From assembly GCA_002692965.1 (NCBI GenBank), contig NZNC01000004.1, positions 124,001 through 188,000 on the forward strand: DNA of 64,000 bases, written 5' to 3'. Below are positions 48,511 to 57,273 of this stretch, one piece after another. Numbering within the stretch: the first letter of the stretch is position 1; every line of letters begins with the position of its first letter. The DNA is from Haliea sp. Lineage in GTDB: Bacteria; Pseudomonadota; Gammaproteobacteria; Pseudomonadales; Halieaceae. Below the pieces are notes generated by a model. The model ran no database searches. It had not been told where the DNA came from and saw nothing but the letters and a program-made list of their open reading frames with translations. A program made the position numbers and the translations under genes.

Positions 48511-49673
48511 GCGGCTTTCCCCCAGGCCGCGGTGTAAATCGCCAGGGCATCCTCGCGACTCAGCTCGCGGGGATTGTTGACCAGCAGACGCTGCTGCAGC
48601 ATGGCGTCCTCCGCCAGCATGGCCAGATCCTCTCTCGGCACCCCCGCTTCTGCCAGGGTCGCAGGCAGCGACACCGCCGCGATCAAGGCGACCAGGAAGT
48701 CCCGCAGGGCCATAGCGCGGGCCTCGTCACTGCCAGTGACATTCGGCGCCACGAGGGTAGCGAGTTCCGCGTACAACGGTGCGGCGGCGGGCAGATTGAA
48801 ATCCAGCCCCGCGGGCAGCACCAGGGAATTACTCAGACCGTGGGGAATGTGGTAGTGGCCGCCGAGGGGGTAGGCCAGCGCGTGCACCGCCGCAACCGGT
48901 GCATTGGCGAAGGCCTGCCCGGCGAGGCAGGCCCCCAGCAGCATGCCGGCGCGCGCATCCCGGTCATGCCCCCGGGTGACAGCAAGGCGCAGGTTGGCGG
49001 AAAGAAGCCGCAGGGCCTCCCGGGCCAGGTGGTCGGACATCGGGTTCTTCTTCACCCGGGAGGTGTAGGCCTCGATGGCGTGCACCATGGCGTCGATCCC
49101 GGTCATCGCCGTGACCCGGGGCGGCAGGCCCAGCGTCAGGTCGGCGTCCAGCACCGCGACGTCGGGCAGCAGAAGCCGCGAGGACACCCCCGCCTTGGTC
49201 GTGGCACCGGTGGTAATCACCGCCACGGGAGTCACCTCCGAGCCCGTCCCTGCGGTCGTCGGCACCAGCACCAGGGGCAGGCGCGCGCCGCGAACCTGAT
49301 CGACCCCGTAAAGCGCCGCCAGCTCCTGCCCGCCATCACCCAACAACACCGCCACCACCTTGGCCACGTCCATCGAGCTGCCGCCGCCAACCGCTACCAC
49401 GGCGTCCACCTGTTCCCTGCGCCCCAGTGACACGGCGGCCTCCACCACCGACTCCGGCGGGTCTTCCTGCACCCGGTCGAAAAGGATCGCAGTTGTCCCG
49501 GCAGCCTCCAGCGCCGCCTGTAGCGGCGCCAGCAGGCCGATCTTGACCAGCCCCGGGTCCGTGACCAGCAGGGGGCGGCGGGCGCCCAGGTCAGCCAGGA
49601 GGGGTGCCAGTTCCAGGGCACTGCCGGGCGCACAGACCAGCCGCGGTGTGGTGTTAAAGACGAAGGACTGCAT
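48507..49673 (-). CDS. Iron-containing alcohol dehydrogenase
   Basis: This 388-residue protein of the Fe-ADH / maleylacetate reductase superfamily has AVGGGSSMDVAKVVA, the second signature VPTTAGTGSEVTPVAVI, then TGIDAMVHAIEAYTS and the metal-binding His motifs HALAYPLGGHYHIPHGLSN. It oxidises an alcohol or reduces an aldehyde with NAD(P)H. ATG 49673 has GGGAGG about 7 bases upstream. Confidence 0.93.
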   Translation of the reverse strand: MQSFVFNTTPRLVCAPGSALELAPLLADLGARRPLLVTDPGLVKIGLLAPLQAALEAAGTTAILFDRVQEDPPESVVEAAVSLGRREQVDAVVAVGGGSSMDVAKVVAVLLGDGGQELAALYGVDQVRGARLPLVLVPTTAGTGSEVTPVAVITTGATTKAGVSSRLLLPDVAVLDADLTLGLPPRVTAMTGIDAMVHAIEAYTSRVKKNPMSDHLAREALRLLSANLRLAVTRGHDRDARAGMLLGACLAGQAFANAPVAAVHALAYPLGGHYHIPHGLSNSLVLPAGLDFNLPAAAPLYAELATLVAPNVTGSDEARAMALRDFLVALIAAVSLPATLAEAGVPREDLAMLAEDAMLQQRLLVNNPRELSREDALAIYTAAWGKAA

Positions 49674-49754
49674 GGCTACCTCCCTTTTCCAACGATGCAC
49701 GGGCCCGCCCAACCCCGGCCGTTCTGCGGCCGCGGGCGTATCCTGTCCTGCCTG

Positions 49755-50732
49755 CTAGAGGGTCAGGATTACCTTGCCGCGCGCCCGGCGCTCCATCATG
49801 CAGGCATAGGCGGCCTCGTAGTCCTCCAGCGGGAACAGGTCGGTGACCACCGGCTTCAGCTTGCCCTGGGCGAACAGTTCCCAGAGTTCGTGAATATTCT
49901 GCCGGTTCACTTCCGGCTCCTCGGCCATGAAGCGGCCCCAGAACACGCCGACAATGGCGCAGCCCTTGAGCAGAGCCAGGTTGAGCGGCACCTTCGGAAT
50001 CGGGCCGCTGGCAAAACCGATCACCAGGAAGCGCCCCTTCCAGGCCATGCTGCGCAGGGCCTGCTCGGAGAAGTCGCCACCCACCGGGTCGTAGACCACA
50101 TCCACGCCGCGCCCCCCGGTGAGTTCCTTGACCCGGTCCTTGAGGGACTCGCGGCTGTAATTGATGACCTCGTCGGCTCCCATCTGCCGGCACACGTCGA
50201 GCTTTTCGTCGGAACTGGCGGCCGCGATGACCCGGGCGCCGAAGAGCTTGCCCAGCTCCACCGCCGTAATGCCCACCCCACCGGCGGCGCCGAGGACCAG
50301 CAGGGTCTCCCCGGGCTGGATATCCGCGCGCTGGCGAAGGGCGTGGTAGGAGGTGAAATAGGTAATCGCCACCCCGGCCGCCTGCTCAAAACTGAGCCCC
50401 TCGGGCATCGGAAATACCGCGCTCTGATCGGCGGCAATCTTCGAGCAGAAGGCCCCGTGGGCCCCCATCGAAATCACCTTGTCACCGGGCTTGAAGCGGC
50501 TCACCCCGCTACCCACCGCAGCCACCACCCCGGCACACTCAGCACCGGGAATAAAGGGCAGGTCCGGCTGGGTCTGGTACTTGTTCTGGATAATCAGCAC
50601 GTCGGGGAAGTTCAGGCCCGCGGCCTTGACCTCGATCAGCACCTCCTGGTCGCCAATCTCGGGGTCCGGCCAGTCGGTTTCCAGCACCAGCTTGTCGGGC
50701 AGGCCGTGTTCCTTGCAGACCACTGCTTTCAT
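49755..50732 (-). CDS. NADPH:quinone oxidoreductase (MDR, QOR type)
   Basis: This 325-residue zinc-free MDR protein has an N-terminal GROES-like domain (KAAGLNFPDVLIIQNKY, PFIPGAECAGVV), NADPH motif VLGAAGGVGITAVELGKLFG and the DVVYDPVGG segment typical of QOR and the ZnQOR/Qor2-like proteins. It uses NADPH to reduce quinones or enones, or acts on an enoyl substrate. It lies within the acyl-CoA operon. Confidence 0.92.
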   Translation of the reverse strand: MKAVVCKEHGLPDKLVLETDWPDPEIGDQEVLIEVKAAGLNFPDVLIIQNKYQTQPDLPFIPGAECAGVVAAVGSGVSRFKPGDKVISMGAHGAFCSKIAADQSAVFPMPEGLSFEQAAGVAITYFTSYHALRQRADIQPGETLLVLGAAGGVGITAVELGKLFGARVIAAASSDEKLDVCRQMGADEVINYSRESLKDRVKELTGGRGVDVVYDPVGGDFSEQALRSMAWKGRFLVIGFASGPIPKVPLNLALLKGCAIVGVFWGRFMAEEPEVNRQNIHELWELFAQGKLKPVVTDLFPLEDYEAAYACMMERRARGKVILTL

Positions 50733-50788
50733 GTCTTGCTCCTGTCAGGGACCCCACTCGCGCGGGAGCGGGGTCCAAAATATCCTTT

Positions 50789-51709
50789 TCAATCGAGCTT
50801 GATGCCCATACCTGCCGCCGCCTGGCTGACCATCTTGGTGCTCTGCTCAAAGCCGGCGGTCAGTTCCCGCTCGCCACCGCGTTCGCTGATACGCTCCCAG
50901 TGGGCGGCAATTGCCTCCGGCGTCTGTTCTTCCGGCGGCAACCACATGCCCTCGGTCTCGACAATGCGAGCCACGGCAAACGCCCCTGCACCGGCGGCCA
51001 GGATGGTACGGTTGGGGGCATTCTCACTCACCAGGTAGAGCACCGCCGGGGTTACCGTCTCCGGAGTCAGCAATTCAAAGGCCTTCTCCGGCAGCAAACC
51101 CTCGGTCATCCGCGTGCCCGCAGTGGGCGCCAGTGCATTCACGCGGATGTTGTACTTGGCGCCCTCCTGGACCAGCGTGTTCATCATGCCGATTACGCCC
51201 ATCTTGGCGGCACCGTAGTTGCTCTGGCCGAAGTTGCCGTAGAGCCCGCTGGATGAAGTCGTCACCACAATGCGGCCGTAATTCTGCTCGCGCATGATCT
51301 CCCAGACGGCCCTGGTGCAGTTCACCGTGCCCATCAGGTGTACGTCGATGACCAGGCGGAAATCCTCCAGGGAACCCTTGTGGAAACTCTTGTCGCGCAG
51401 GATCCCGGCGTTGTTGACCAGGATGTCGACCCGCCCCCACTGGTCCATCGTTTGCTGGACCATGGATTCCACCTCGGTGTAGTCCGCCACATTGGCGCCA
51501 TTGGCAATGGCCTCGCCACCGGCGGCCTCGATTTCCGCCACCACACTGCGGGCCGCCTCGCTGGACGCCCCGGTGCCGTCCTTGGCACCACCGAGGTCAT
51601 TGACCACCACTTTGGCGCCGCGCTTTGCCAGCTCCAGGGCGTGACTGCGGCCCAGGCCGTGGCCGGCGCCCGTGACGATGGCCACCTTGTCGTCATAACG
51701 AATTGTCAT
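50789..51709 (-). CDS. SDR, HSD17B4-like (3-hydroxyacyl-CoA dehydrogenase) type
   Basis: This 306-residue SDR matches the dehydrogenase domain of the peroxisomal multifunctional enzyme: AIVTGAGHGLGRSHALELAKRGAKVVVNDLGG, DILVNNAGILRDKSF, TTSSSGLYGNFGQSNYGAAKMGVIGMMNTL (Ser, Tyr, Lys) and ALAPTAGTRMTEGL. It is followed in the operon by a MaoC hydratase, the same pairing as in HSD17B4. ATG 51709 has GGAGAG upstream. Confidence 0.93.
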   Translation of the reverse strand: MTIRYDDKVAIVTGAGHGLGRSHALELAKRGAKVVVNDLGGAKDGTGASSEAARSVVAEIEAAGGEAIANGANVADYTEVESMVQQTMDQWGRVDILVNNAGILRDKSFHKGSLEDFRLVIDVHLMGTVNCTRAVWEIMREQNYGRIVVTTSSSGLYGNFGQSNYGAAKMGVIGMMNTLVQEGAKYNIRVNALAPTAGTRMTEGLLPEKAFELLTPETVTPAVLYLVSENAPNRTILAAGAGAFAVARIVETEGMWLPPEEQTPEAIAAHWERISERGGERELTAGFEQSTKMVSQAAAGMGIKLD

Positions 51710-51777
51710 GCTTGCTCTCCCTTTGAATTCCTTGGCTGGGTAGAAGGCTGCTAGGGGCAGACAATCGGGGCGCCAGC

Positions 51778-52242
51778 CTAACCGGCGACCACCATGGTCA
51801 GCCACTCGGCCACCAGGGCCGGCGTCTGCTCGCCCTCGATCTCAACGCTAACCTGCTGGCGAATCAGGAAACGGTCACCGTCTTTGGCTTCCACACCGGT
51901 AATCTCGCCATGGGCACGTACCCGCTTGCCGGCGCGCACCGGCGCCAGGAAGCGCACCTTGTCGAAGCCGTAATTGATGCCCATCAGCACCTTTTCCGGC
52001 ATCACCCCGTTACCTTCGCAGAGTCTGGGCAGCAGGGACAAGGTCAGGAAGCCGTGGGCGATGGTGCCGCCAAAGGGTGTACCGGCAGCTTTTTCCTCGT
52101 CGACGTGGATAAACTGGTGGTCCTCCGTGACATCGGCGAACTGGTTGATGCGTGGCTGATCCAGGGTGACCCAGGGACCGGGTTCCAGTTTCAAACCCAC
52201 CTGATTGACCAGCTCTTCCTTGGGTACCACTTTCATGGACAT
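51778..52242 (-). CDS. MaoC family enoyl-CoA hydratase
   Basis: This 154-residue hotdog protein has the hydratase motif INQFADVTEDHQFIHVDEEKA (Asp, His pair) and GTPFGGTIAHGFLTLSLLP. It hydrates a trans-enoyl-CoA to (R)-3-hydroxyacyl-CoA. It lies between the third acyl-CoA dehydrogenase and the HSD17B4-like SDR, giving an ordered oxidation, hydration, oxidation set. Confidence 0.93.
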   Translation of the reverse strand: MSMKVVPKEELVNQVGLKLEPGPWVTLDQPRINQFADVTEDHQFIHVDEEKAAGTPFGGTIAHGFLTLSLLPRLCEGNGVMPEKVLMGINYGFDKVRFLAPVRAGKRVRAHGEITGVEAKDGDRFLIRQQVSVEIEGEQTPALVAEWLTMVVAG

Positions 52243-52295
52243 GCGCGAAATCCCCCGTTTTCAAGATACTTGTGATGTGTGGTCAACACAGGGTT

Positions 52296-53546
52296 TCAGC
52301 CATCGCGGAAAGTCGCGTTGACCTCGCCCTGCCCGGTATAGCCTTTGAGTTCGTGGCGCCCCACCACCATGCGATGCACGGCATCGGGTCCGTCTGCCAG
52401 ACGCAGGCTGCGCTGGGCCACGTACAGGCCCGCAAGCGGCGTATCCTGGGAGATGCCCAGTGCCCCGAAAACCTGGATCGCCTCGTCGACGATGCGAATG
52501 GAGACATTGGGCACCGCGGTCTTGATCATGGAAATCCACACCCGCGCCTCCTTGGCGTCACGGTGGTCCATCATCCAGGCCGTCTTCAGGGTCAGCAGGC
52601 GGGCCATTTCAATATCCATGCGGGCGTTGGCAATGATGTCGATGTTGCCGCCCAGCCGAGCCAGGGGCTTGCCGAAAGCCGTGCGTGAAACCGCCCGCTC
52701 GCAGAGCAGCTGCAGCGCCCGCTCCGCGGCGCCGATGGCACGCATGCAGTGATGGATGCGACCCGGCCCCAGCCGGCCCTGGGCGATCTCGAAGCCGCGC
52801 CCCGGGCCCAGGATGACATTCTCCCGGGGCACCCGGACATTGGTGAAACGCTGGTGCATGTGGCCGTGGGGCGCATCGTCCTGGCCGAACACCAGCATCG
52901 GGCGCAGGTTTTCGACACCGGGGCTGCCCATGGGCACCAGGATCTGCGATTGCTGCAGGTGCTTGGGCGCCTCCGGGTCGGTCTTGACCATCACGATCAT
53001 GACCTTGCAGCGGGGGTCGCCGGCACCTGAAATATAGTGCTTCTCCCCGTTGATCACCCACTCGTCGCCATCCAGCTCGGCGCGAGTGGAGATGTTGGTG
53101 GCATCGGAGGAGGCCACCCCGGGTTCGGTCATGGCAAAGGCGGAGCGGATCTCCCCATTGAGAAGGGGTTCCAGCCACTGGCGCTTCTGTGCCTCGCTGC
53201 CGTACTTGTGCAGCACCTCCATGTTGCCGGTGTCCGGAGCCGAACAGTTGAACACCTCGGCCGCAAGGTGGGACTTGCCCATTTCCTCGGCCAGGTAGGC
53301 GTATTCCACCGTATTCAGGCCGGAGCCGTGTTCGCCATCGGTCAGGAAGAAGTTCCACAGCCCAGCGCTGCGCGCCTTGTCCTTGAGCCCCTCGAGAATC
53401 TCGCTCTGTCGGGGCGTGAACTGCCAGCGGTCACCGACCGGGATCTCCGCCAGATACGCCTCCTCCAGAGGCAGGATTTCATCCTGCACAAAGGCTTTCA
53501 CCTGTGCCAGCAGCGGCCGAACCTTTTCACTGACGCCCAGATCCAT
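52296..53546 (-). CDS. Acyl-CoA dehydrogenase, ACAD10/11-like
   Basis: This 416-residue flavoprotein has FAMTEPGVASSDATNISTRAELDGDEWVINGEKHYISGAGDPRCKVMIVMVKT, the FAD region RTAFGKPLARLGGNIDIIANARM, QVFGALGISQDTPLAGLYVAQRSLRLADGPDAVHRMVVGR. The C-terminal ADGPDAVH motif matches the ACAD10/11 subfamily, where the usual YEGT glutamate position differs. The substrate is unknown. Confidence 0.92.
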   Translation of the reverse strand: MDLGVSEKVRPLLAQVKAFVQDEILPLEEAYLAEIPVGDRWQFTPRQSEILEGLKDKARSAGLWNFFLTDGEHGSGLNTVEYAYLAEEMGKSHLAAEVFNCSAPDTGNMEVLHKYGSEAQKRQWLEPLLNGEIRSAFAMTEPGVASSDATNISTRAELDGDEWVINGEKHYISGAGDPRCKVMIVMVKTDPEAPKHLQQSQILVPMGSPGVENLRPMLVFGQDDAPHGHMHQRFTNVRVPRENVILGPGRGFEIAQGRLGPGRIHHCMRAIGAAERALQLLCERAVSRTAFGKPLARLGGNIDIIANARMDIEMARLLTLKTAWMMDHRDAKEARVWISMIKTAVPNVSIRIVDEAIQVFGALGISQDTPLAGLYVAQRSLRLADGPDAVHRMVVGRHELKGYTGQGEVNATFRDG

Positions 53547-53569
53547 GCAGTTCCCCTTGTTAACTATTG

Positions 53570-54709
53570 TCAGAATCCACTGAGGCGGGCATAGCGGTCG
53601 AGGTGGTAGTTATAGTCCCCGAAGCAATGCTGGACAAGGCGCGCCCGCTTGATAAAGAAGCCGATATCAAATTCATCCGTCATGCCAATGCCACCGTGCA
53701 TCTGGATCGCCTCGTTGGTCGCGCGCTGGGCGACCTCACAGAGCTTCGCCTTGCAGGAACTGGCCAGCAGGGAAAGCTGCGGATCGCCGGCATCGATGGC
53801 CTGCAGGGCCTTGAGCACCAGGGAGCGGGCCAGTTCCAGCTCCGCGTAAAGCTCCGCAGCGCGGTGCTGCAGCCCCTGGAAGCTGCCGATCGGGCGGCCA
53901 AACTGCTTGCGCTCCCGCAGATAGGCCACGGTGCGCTCGAAGGCCTCGGTGGACAAGCCGAGCAATTCCGCCGCCAGGCCAATGTTGGCGATATCGAGGG
54001 CAGTTTCCAGCCCCTGCCAGGCACCCCCGGGGCTGCCCAGGAGGGCTTCGTCACCGAGCTGCAGATCGGCGTATCGCAGGGCGCCCGCCGGGCCGCTGTC
54101 CACCAGGCTGCGCGGCTCCACCTGCAGCCCCGGCGCGTCCGCGGGCACCAGGAAGGCACTCAGGCCCGACCTGTCCCCGGGCTGGCCATCGCTGCGGGCA
54201 ATCACCAGAAAGTCCGTGGCTCCCGGCGCGCCCAGCACCAGGCGTTTACTGCCGCTCAGACGCCAGCCCCGCCCCTCGCGACGCGCCGGCGACGCGGTAT
54301 TTTCCGGGGCGTGGTGGGCGCCCTCCTGCAATGCCAGGGCGAGCCGCCGCTCCCCGGCAACAACGGCTGGCAAAAGCGCCTGGCGCTGGGCCGTCGTCGC
54401 CAGCCGGTCGAGTGCGCTTGCGCCAATCAGCACCGCCGACTGCAAGGGAGTCGGGCTGAGATGGCGACCGGCCTCTTCCAGAACCACGCCGAGGCCGACA
54501 TGGCCGTAACCCAGCCCACCGCAGTCCTCGGCAATGGCAATCCCGGGCCAGCCCATGGCGACGATGTCATCCCATACTGCGGGCTCGAAGCCGAGGGAGT
54601 CGGCCGCATCCCGCAGGGCGCGCAAGTGCGACACACCGGCCCGGGAGGCCAGCAGGCCCCGGGCAGACTCCCGCAACATTTGCTGTTCTTCAGTCAGTAC
54701 CAGTGCCAT
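53570..54709 (-). CDS. Acyl-CoA dehydrogenase, likely non-catalytic partner subunit
   Basis: This 379-residue protein has the ACAD fold (LTEEQQMLRESARGLLASR, KQFGRPIGSFQGLQHRAAEL, EAIQMHGGIGMTDEFDIGFFIKRARL), but at the position of the catalytic YEGT glutamate it reads QHCFGDYNYHLDRYA. Such a subunit pairs with a catalytic one in heterotetrameric FadE/ChsE enzymes of steroid-degrading actinobacteria. The neighbour 9 bases away retains EGG. It is in an operon with the other two acyl-CoA dehydrogenases. Confidence 0.9.
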   Translation of the reverse strand: MALVLTEEQQMLRESARGLLASRAGVSHLRALRDAADSLGFEPAVWDDIVAMGWPGIAIAEDCGGLGYGHVGLGVVLEEAGRHLSPTPLQSAVLIGASALDRLATTAQRQALLPAVVAGERRLALALQEGAHHAPENTASPARREGRGWRLSGSKRLVLGAPGATDFLVIARSDGQPGDRSGLSAFLVPADAPGLQVEPRSLVDSGPAGALRYADLQLGDEALLGSPGGAWQGLETALDIANIGLAAELLGLSTEAFERTVAYLRERKQFGRPIGSFQGLQHRAAELYAELELARSLVLKALQAIDAGDPQLSLLASSCKAKLCEVAQRATNEAIQMHGGIGMTDEFDIGFFIKRARLVQHCFGDYNYHLDRYARLSGF

Positions 54710-54718
54710 GCGCCCCCC

Positions 54719-55897
54719 TCAGTCCGGCAGGCCAAGCACGCGCTTGGCAATGATGTTGAGCTGGATTTCCGAGGTGCCCCCCTCGATGGAGTTGCCCTTG
54801 GAACGCAACCAGTCGCGGCACACCACGCCCCCGTCGTAGATCTCCCCCGACCAGCCGAGGGCCGATTCCCCGTCGACCGCCAGGTTGAGTTCATGGCGCC
54901 GCTTGTTGAGCTCGGTACCGTAGTATTTGAAGATCGAGGAGGCCGCCCCCAGGCCTTGCCCGGCCTTGACCTCATCGCCCACGCGCTCCATCGTCGCGGA
55001 AAAAGCCAGGGAGTCCAGCTGGTAGCGGGCAATCTCCGTGCGCAGTACCGGGCTGGCCAGGCGGCCCTGGGCGTCGCGGCCGAAGTGCGCGAGCGCGGCG
55101 TCTCCGAGTGACTGCCTCGGGGCGGTGCCAAAGGCGGAGATCATTTCCCGTTCGTGGGTCAGCAGATATTTGGCAATGCTCCAGCCCTTGCCGGGCTCGC
55201 CCACCAGGTCTTTCTTCCAGGCGCGGACGTTATCGAAGAAGGTTTCACAGAAGGGCGAGGCTCCGCTGATCAGTCGGATAGGGCGAGTGCTCACCCCCTC
55301 GCTGGCCATATCGAAGAGGATGAAGCTGATCCCCTCGTGCTTGCTGCCACTGCTGTCGGTACGCACCAGGCAGAAAATCCAGTCGGCCTTGTCGGCGTAG
55401 GAGGTCCAGATCTTCTGGCCGTTGATCCGGTAGTGGTCGCCACAGTCCTCGGCGCGGGTCTGCAGACTGGCGAGATCAGAGCCCGCGTTGGGCTCCGAGT
55501 AGCCCTGGCACCAGCGGATTTCGCCGCGGGCGATCGGCGGCAGGTGTTCGCGCTTCTGCGCCTCGCTGCCGAACTCGAGCAGCGCCGGCCCCAGCATGGA
55601 AATGCCAAAGCTTTCGAGAGGACTGCGGGCATTGATGCGGTCCATTTCCTGACGCAGTACCTTGACCCGGTCGCGGTCGAGCCCGGCGCCACCGTATTCC
55701 GCGGGCCAGTGGGGCACGGTCCAGCCACGCTGCGCCATGCGCTGGCACCACAGGGGCTGGTCGGGGTGACGAACCTCCGGCTTGCGTCCCCCCATGTAGA
55801 TGTCCTCAAAGCCGCGGACCGGCTCGCGCATGCTCGCCGGGCAGTTGGCCTCAAGCCACTCGCGCACTTCGGCGCGGAAAGCGTCCAGATCCGCCAC
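54719..55897 (-). CDS. Acyl-CoA dehydrogenase, catalytic subunit
   Basis: This 392-residue protein has WTVPHWPAEYGGAGLDRD, WCQGYSEPNAGSDLASLQTRAED, KIWTSYADKADWIF and, at the C-terminus, NSIEGGTSEIQLNIIAKRVLGLPD with the catalytic Glu. GTG 55897 (VADLDAFRAEVREW) has AGGAG about 6 bases upstream; the longer frame to 55984 crosses the palindrome at 55938 and is less credible. It is first of the eight-gene operon. Confidence 0.92.
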   Translation of the reverse strand: MADLDAFRAEVREWLEANCPASMREPVRGFEDIYMGGRKPEVRHPDQPLWCQRMAQRGWTVPHWPAEYGGAGLDRDRVKVLRQEMDRINARSPLESFGISMLGPALLEFGSEAQKREHLPPIARGEIRWCQGYSEPNAGSDLASLQTRAEDCGDHYRINGQKIWTSYADKADWIFCLVRTDSSGSKHEGISFILFDMASEGVSTRPIRLISGASPFCETFFDNVRAWKKDLVGEPGKGWSIAKYLLTHEREMISAFGTAPRQSLGDAALAHFGRDAQGRLASPVLRTEIARYQLDSLAFSATMERVGDEVKAGQGLGAASSIFKYYGTELNKRRHELNLAVDGESALGWSGEIYDGGVVCRDWLRSKGNSIEGGTSEIQLNIIAKRVLGLPD

Positions 55898-55937
55898 CTT
55901 CTTCTCCTGCTTTTCCGTGCGGGTCACTCCGGATTTG

Positions 55938-55952
55938 AACATACAGTATGTT
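55938..55952. promoter_or_regulatory. Perfect palindrome upstream of acyl-CoA operon
   Basis: AACATAC-A-GTATGTT is a perfect 7-1-7 palindrome, 41 bases upstream of the acyl-CoA dehydrogenase GTG start and in the divergent region shared with the antiporter gene. It is AT-rich in a GC-rich background and typical of a TetR- or MarR-type operator. The regulator is not known (the TetR at 47424 is one candidate). Confidence 0.55.
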
Positions 55953-56010
55953 TTGCTGACTGACAAGAATGCCCGATTGTGCATCGTCGCTCGATTGCGC
56001 AGAATGGGCC

Positions 56011-57231
56011 ATGGCGGATCTTTTCATTGCTCTGGCGGCATTCCTTCTTCTGGGCCTTGTGGCCCACTACATCGGCCTGCGCACCCGGCTGCCACGAGTC
56101 ACTCTGCTGATCCTGGCGGGCGTCGCCATCGGCCCTACCGGCATGGACTGGTTCGCGGGCTATCGCGAGCAGCTGTTCCCGATGATCGCCGACATGGCAC
56201 TGGTCATGCTCGGCTTCCTGATTGGCGGCTCCCTGACCCGCGACCTGTTCCAGCAGCAGGGCCGACAGATTCTCTGGCTCTCCCTGGGCATTGCCCTGGT
56301 CACTTTCCTGGTCGTCTGCGGAGGCCTGCTGGCGGTGGGCCAGGGTTTGGTGATTGCCGTGACCCTGGGTGCCATTGCCACCGCCACCGATCCGGCGGCC
56401 ACGGCCGATGTCCTGCTGGAGGAGCGCGATGACCGCAGTCCCTTTGGCCGACTTCTGCTGGGCATCGTGGCGCTGGACGACGCCTGGGGACTGCTCATTT
56501 TCAGTCTCGCCCTGGTTGTAGCCATCGGCAGCAGCGCCAGCAACGGGCACGCCGTGCTGGCAGCGGGTCTCTGGGAAATTGCCGGCGCGGTTCTGCTCGG
56601 CCTGATGATCGGCCTGCCCATGGCCTTCCTGACCGGCCGGATCCGCCGCGGTGAGCCGCTGCTGATCGAGGCCCTGGGTCTGGTCTTCCTGTGCGCCGGC
56701 CTGGCGATGCGCTGGGAGGTCTCCCACCTGCTGGCGGCCATTGTCATGGGCGCCACGGTGGCCAACCTGGCCAGCCACCACAAGCGCCCCTTTCACGCCA
56801 TCGAGGGTATCCAGTGGCCCTTCCTGATGCTGTTCTTCATTCTTGCCGGCGCCTCGCTGCAGCTGGATTCGCTGCTGGCCGGCGGACTGCTGGGGGCGGC
56901 CTACATGCTGTTGCGCACCCTTGGCAAGGTCAGTGGCGGCCTCACGATCGGCCTGCTCACCGGTACCACGGCACGCACCGGGCTGCACAGCGGTAGCGCC
57001 CTGCTGCCCCAGGCCGGCGTCGCCGTCGCCATGGCACTCACCGCCAGTCAGAATCTTGCAGGGGAAGGCCAGGTGATACTGACCATGGTGCTGGCCTCCA
57101 CCGTGATCTTCGAGCTACTGGGGCCCCTGGCGACCCGGTGGGCTCTGCGCCGGGAGTGCCGCCCCCTGCCCCGCGCGGCCCGCAGGGCCCAACGGCACAA
57201 GAAAAAGCACCCGACACATGAATCCCGCTGA
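56011..57231 (+). CDS. Cation:proton antiporter (CPA1/CPA2, NhaP-like)
   Basis: This 406-residue protein has about 12 helices, starting MADLFIALAAFLLLGLVAHYIGL, with TLGAIATATDPAATADVLLEERDD (the TDP ion site) and LLGIVALDDAWGLLIFSLAL (DD pair), as in NhaP/KefB-type antiporters. No TrkA-N domain follows. I chose ATG 56011 because it begins the first helix; a longer start at 55969 adds a non-conserved segment. It is divergent from the acyl-CoA operon. Confidence 0.9.
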   Translation: MADLFIALAAFLLLGLVAHYIGLRTRLPRVTLLILAGVAIGPTGMDWFAGYREQLFPMIADMALVMLGFLIGGSLTRDLFQQQGRQILWLSLGIALVTFLVVCGGLLAVGQGLVIAVTLGAIATATDPAATADVLLEERDDRSPFGRLLLGIVALDDAWGLLIFSLALVVAIGSSASNGHAVLAAGLWEIAGAVLLGLMIGLPMAFLTGRIRRGEPLLIEALGLVFLCAGLAMRWEVSHLLAAIVMGATVANLASHHKRPFHAIEGIQWPFLMLFFILAGASLQLDSLLAGGLLGAAYMLLRTLGKVSGGLTIGLLTGTTARTGLHSGSALLPQAGVAVAMALTASQNLAGEGQVILTMVLASTVIFELLGPLATRWALRRECRPLPRAARRAQRHKKKHPTHESR

Positions 57232-57273
57232 TCCCCGCTAGCGGGCTGTGCCGACAATTCACAACCTCCAGAG

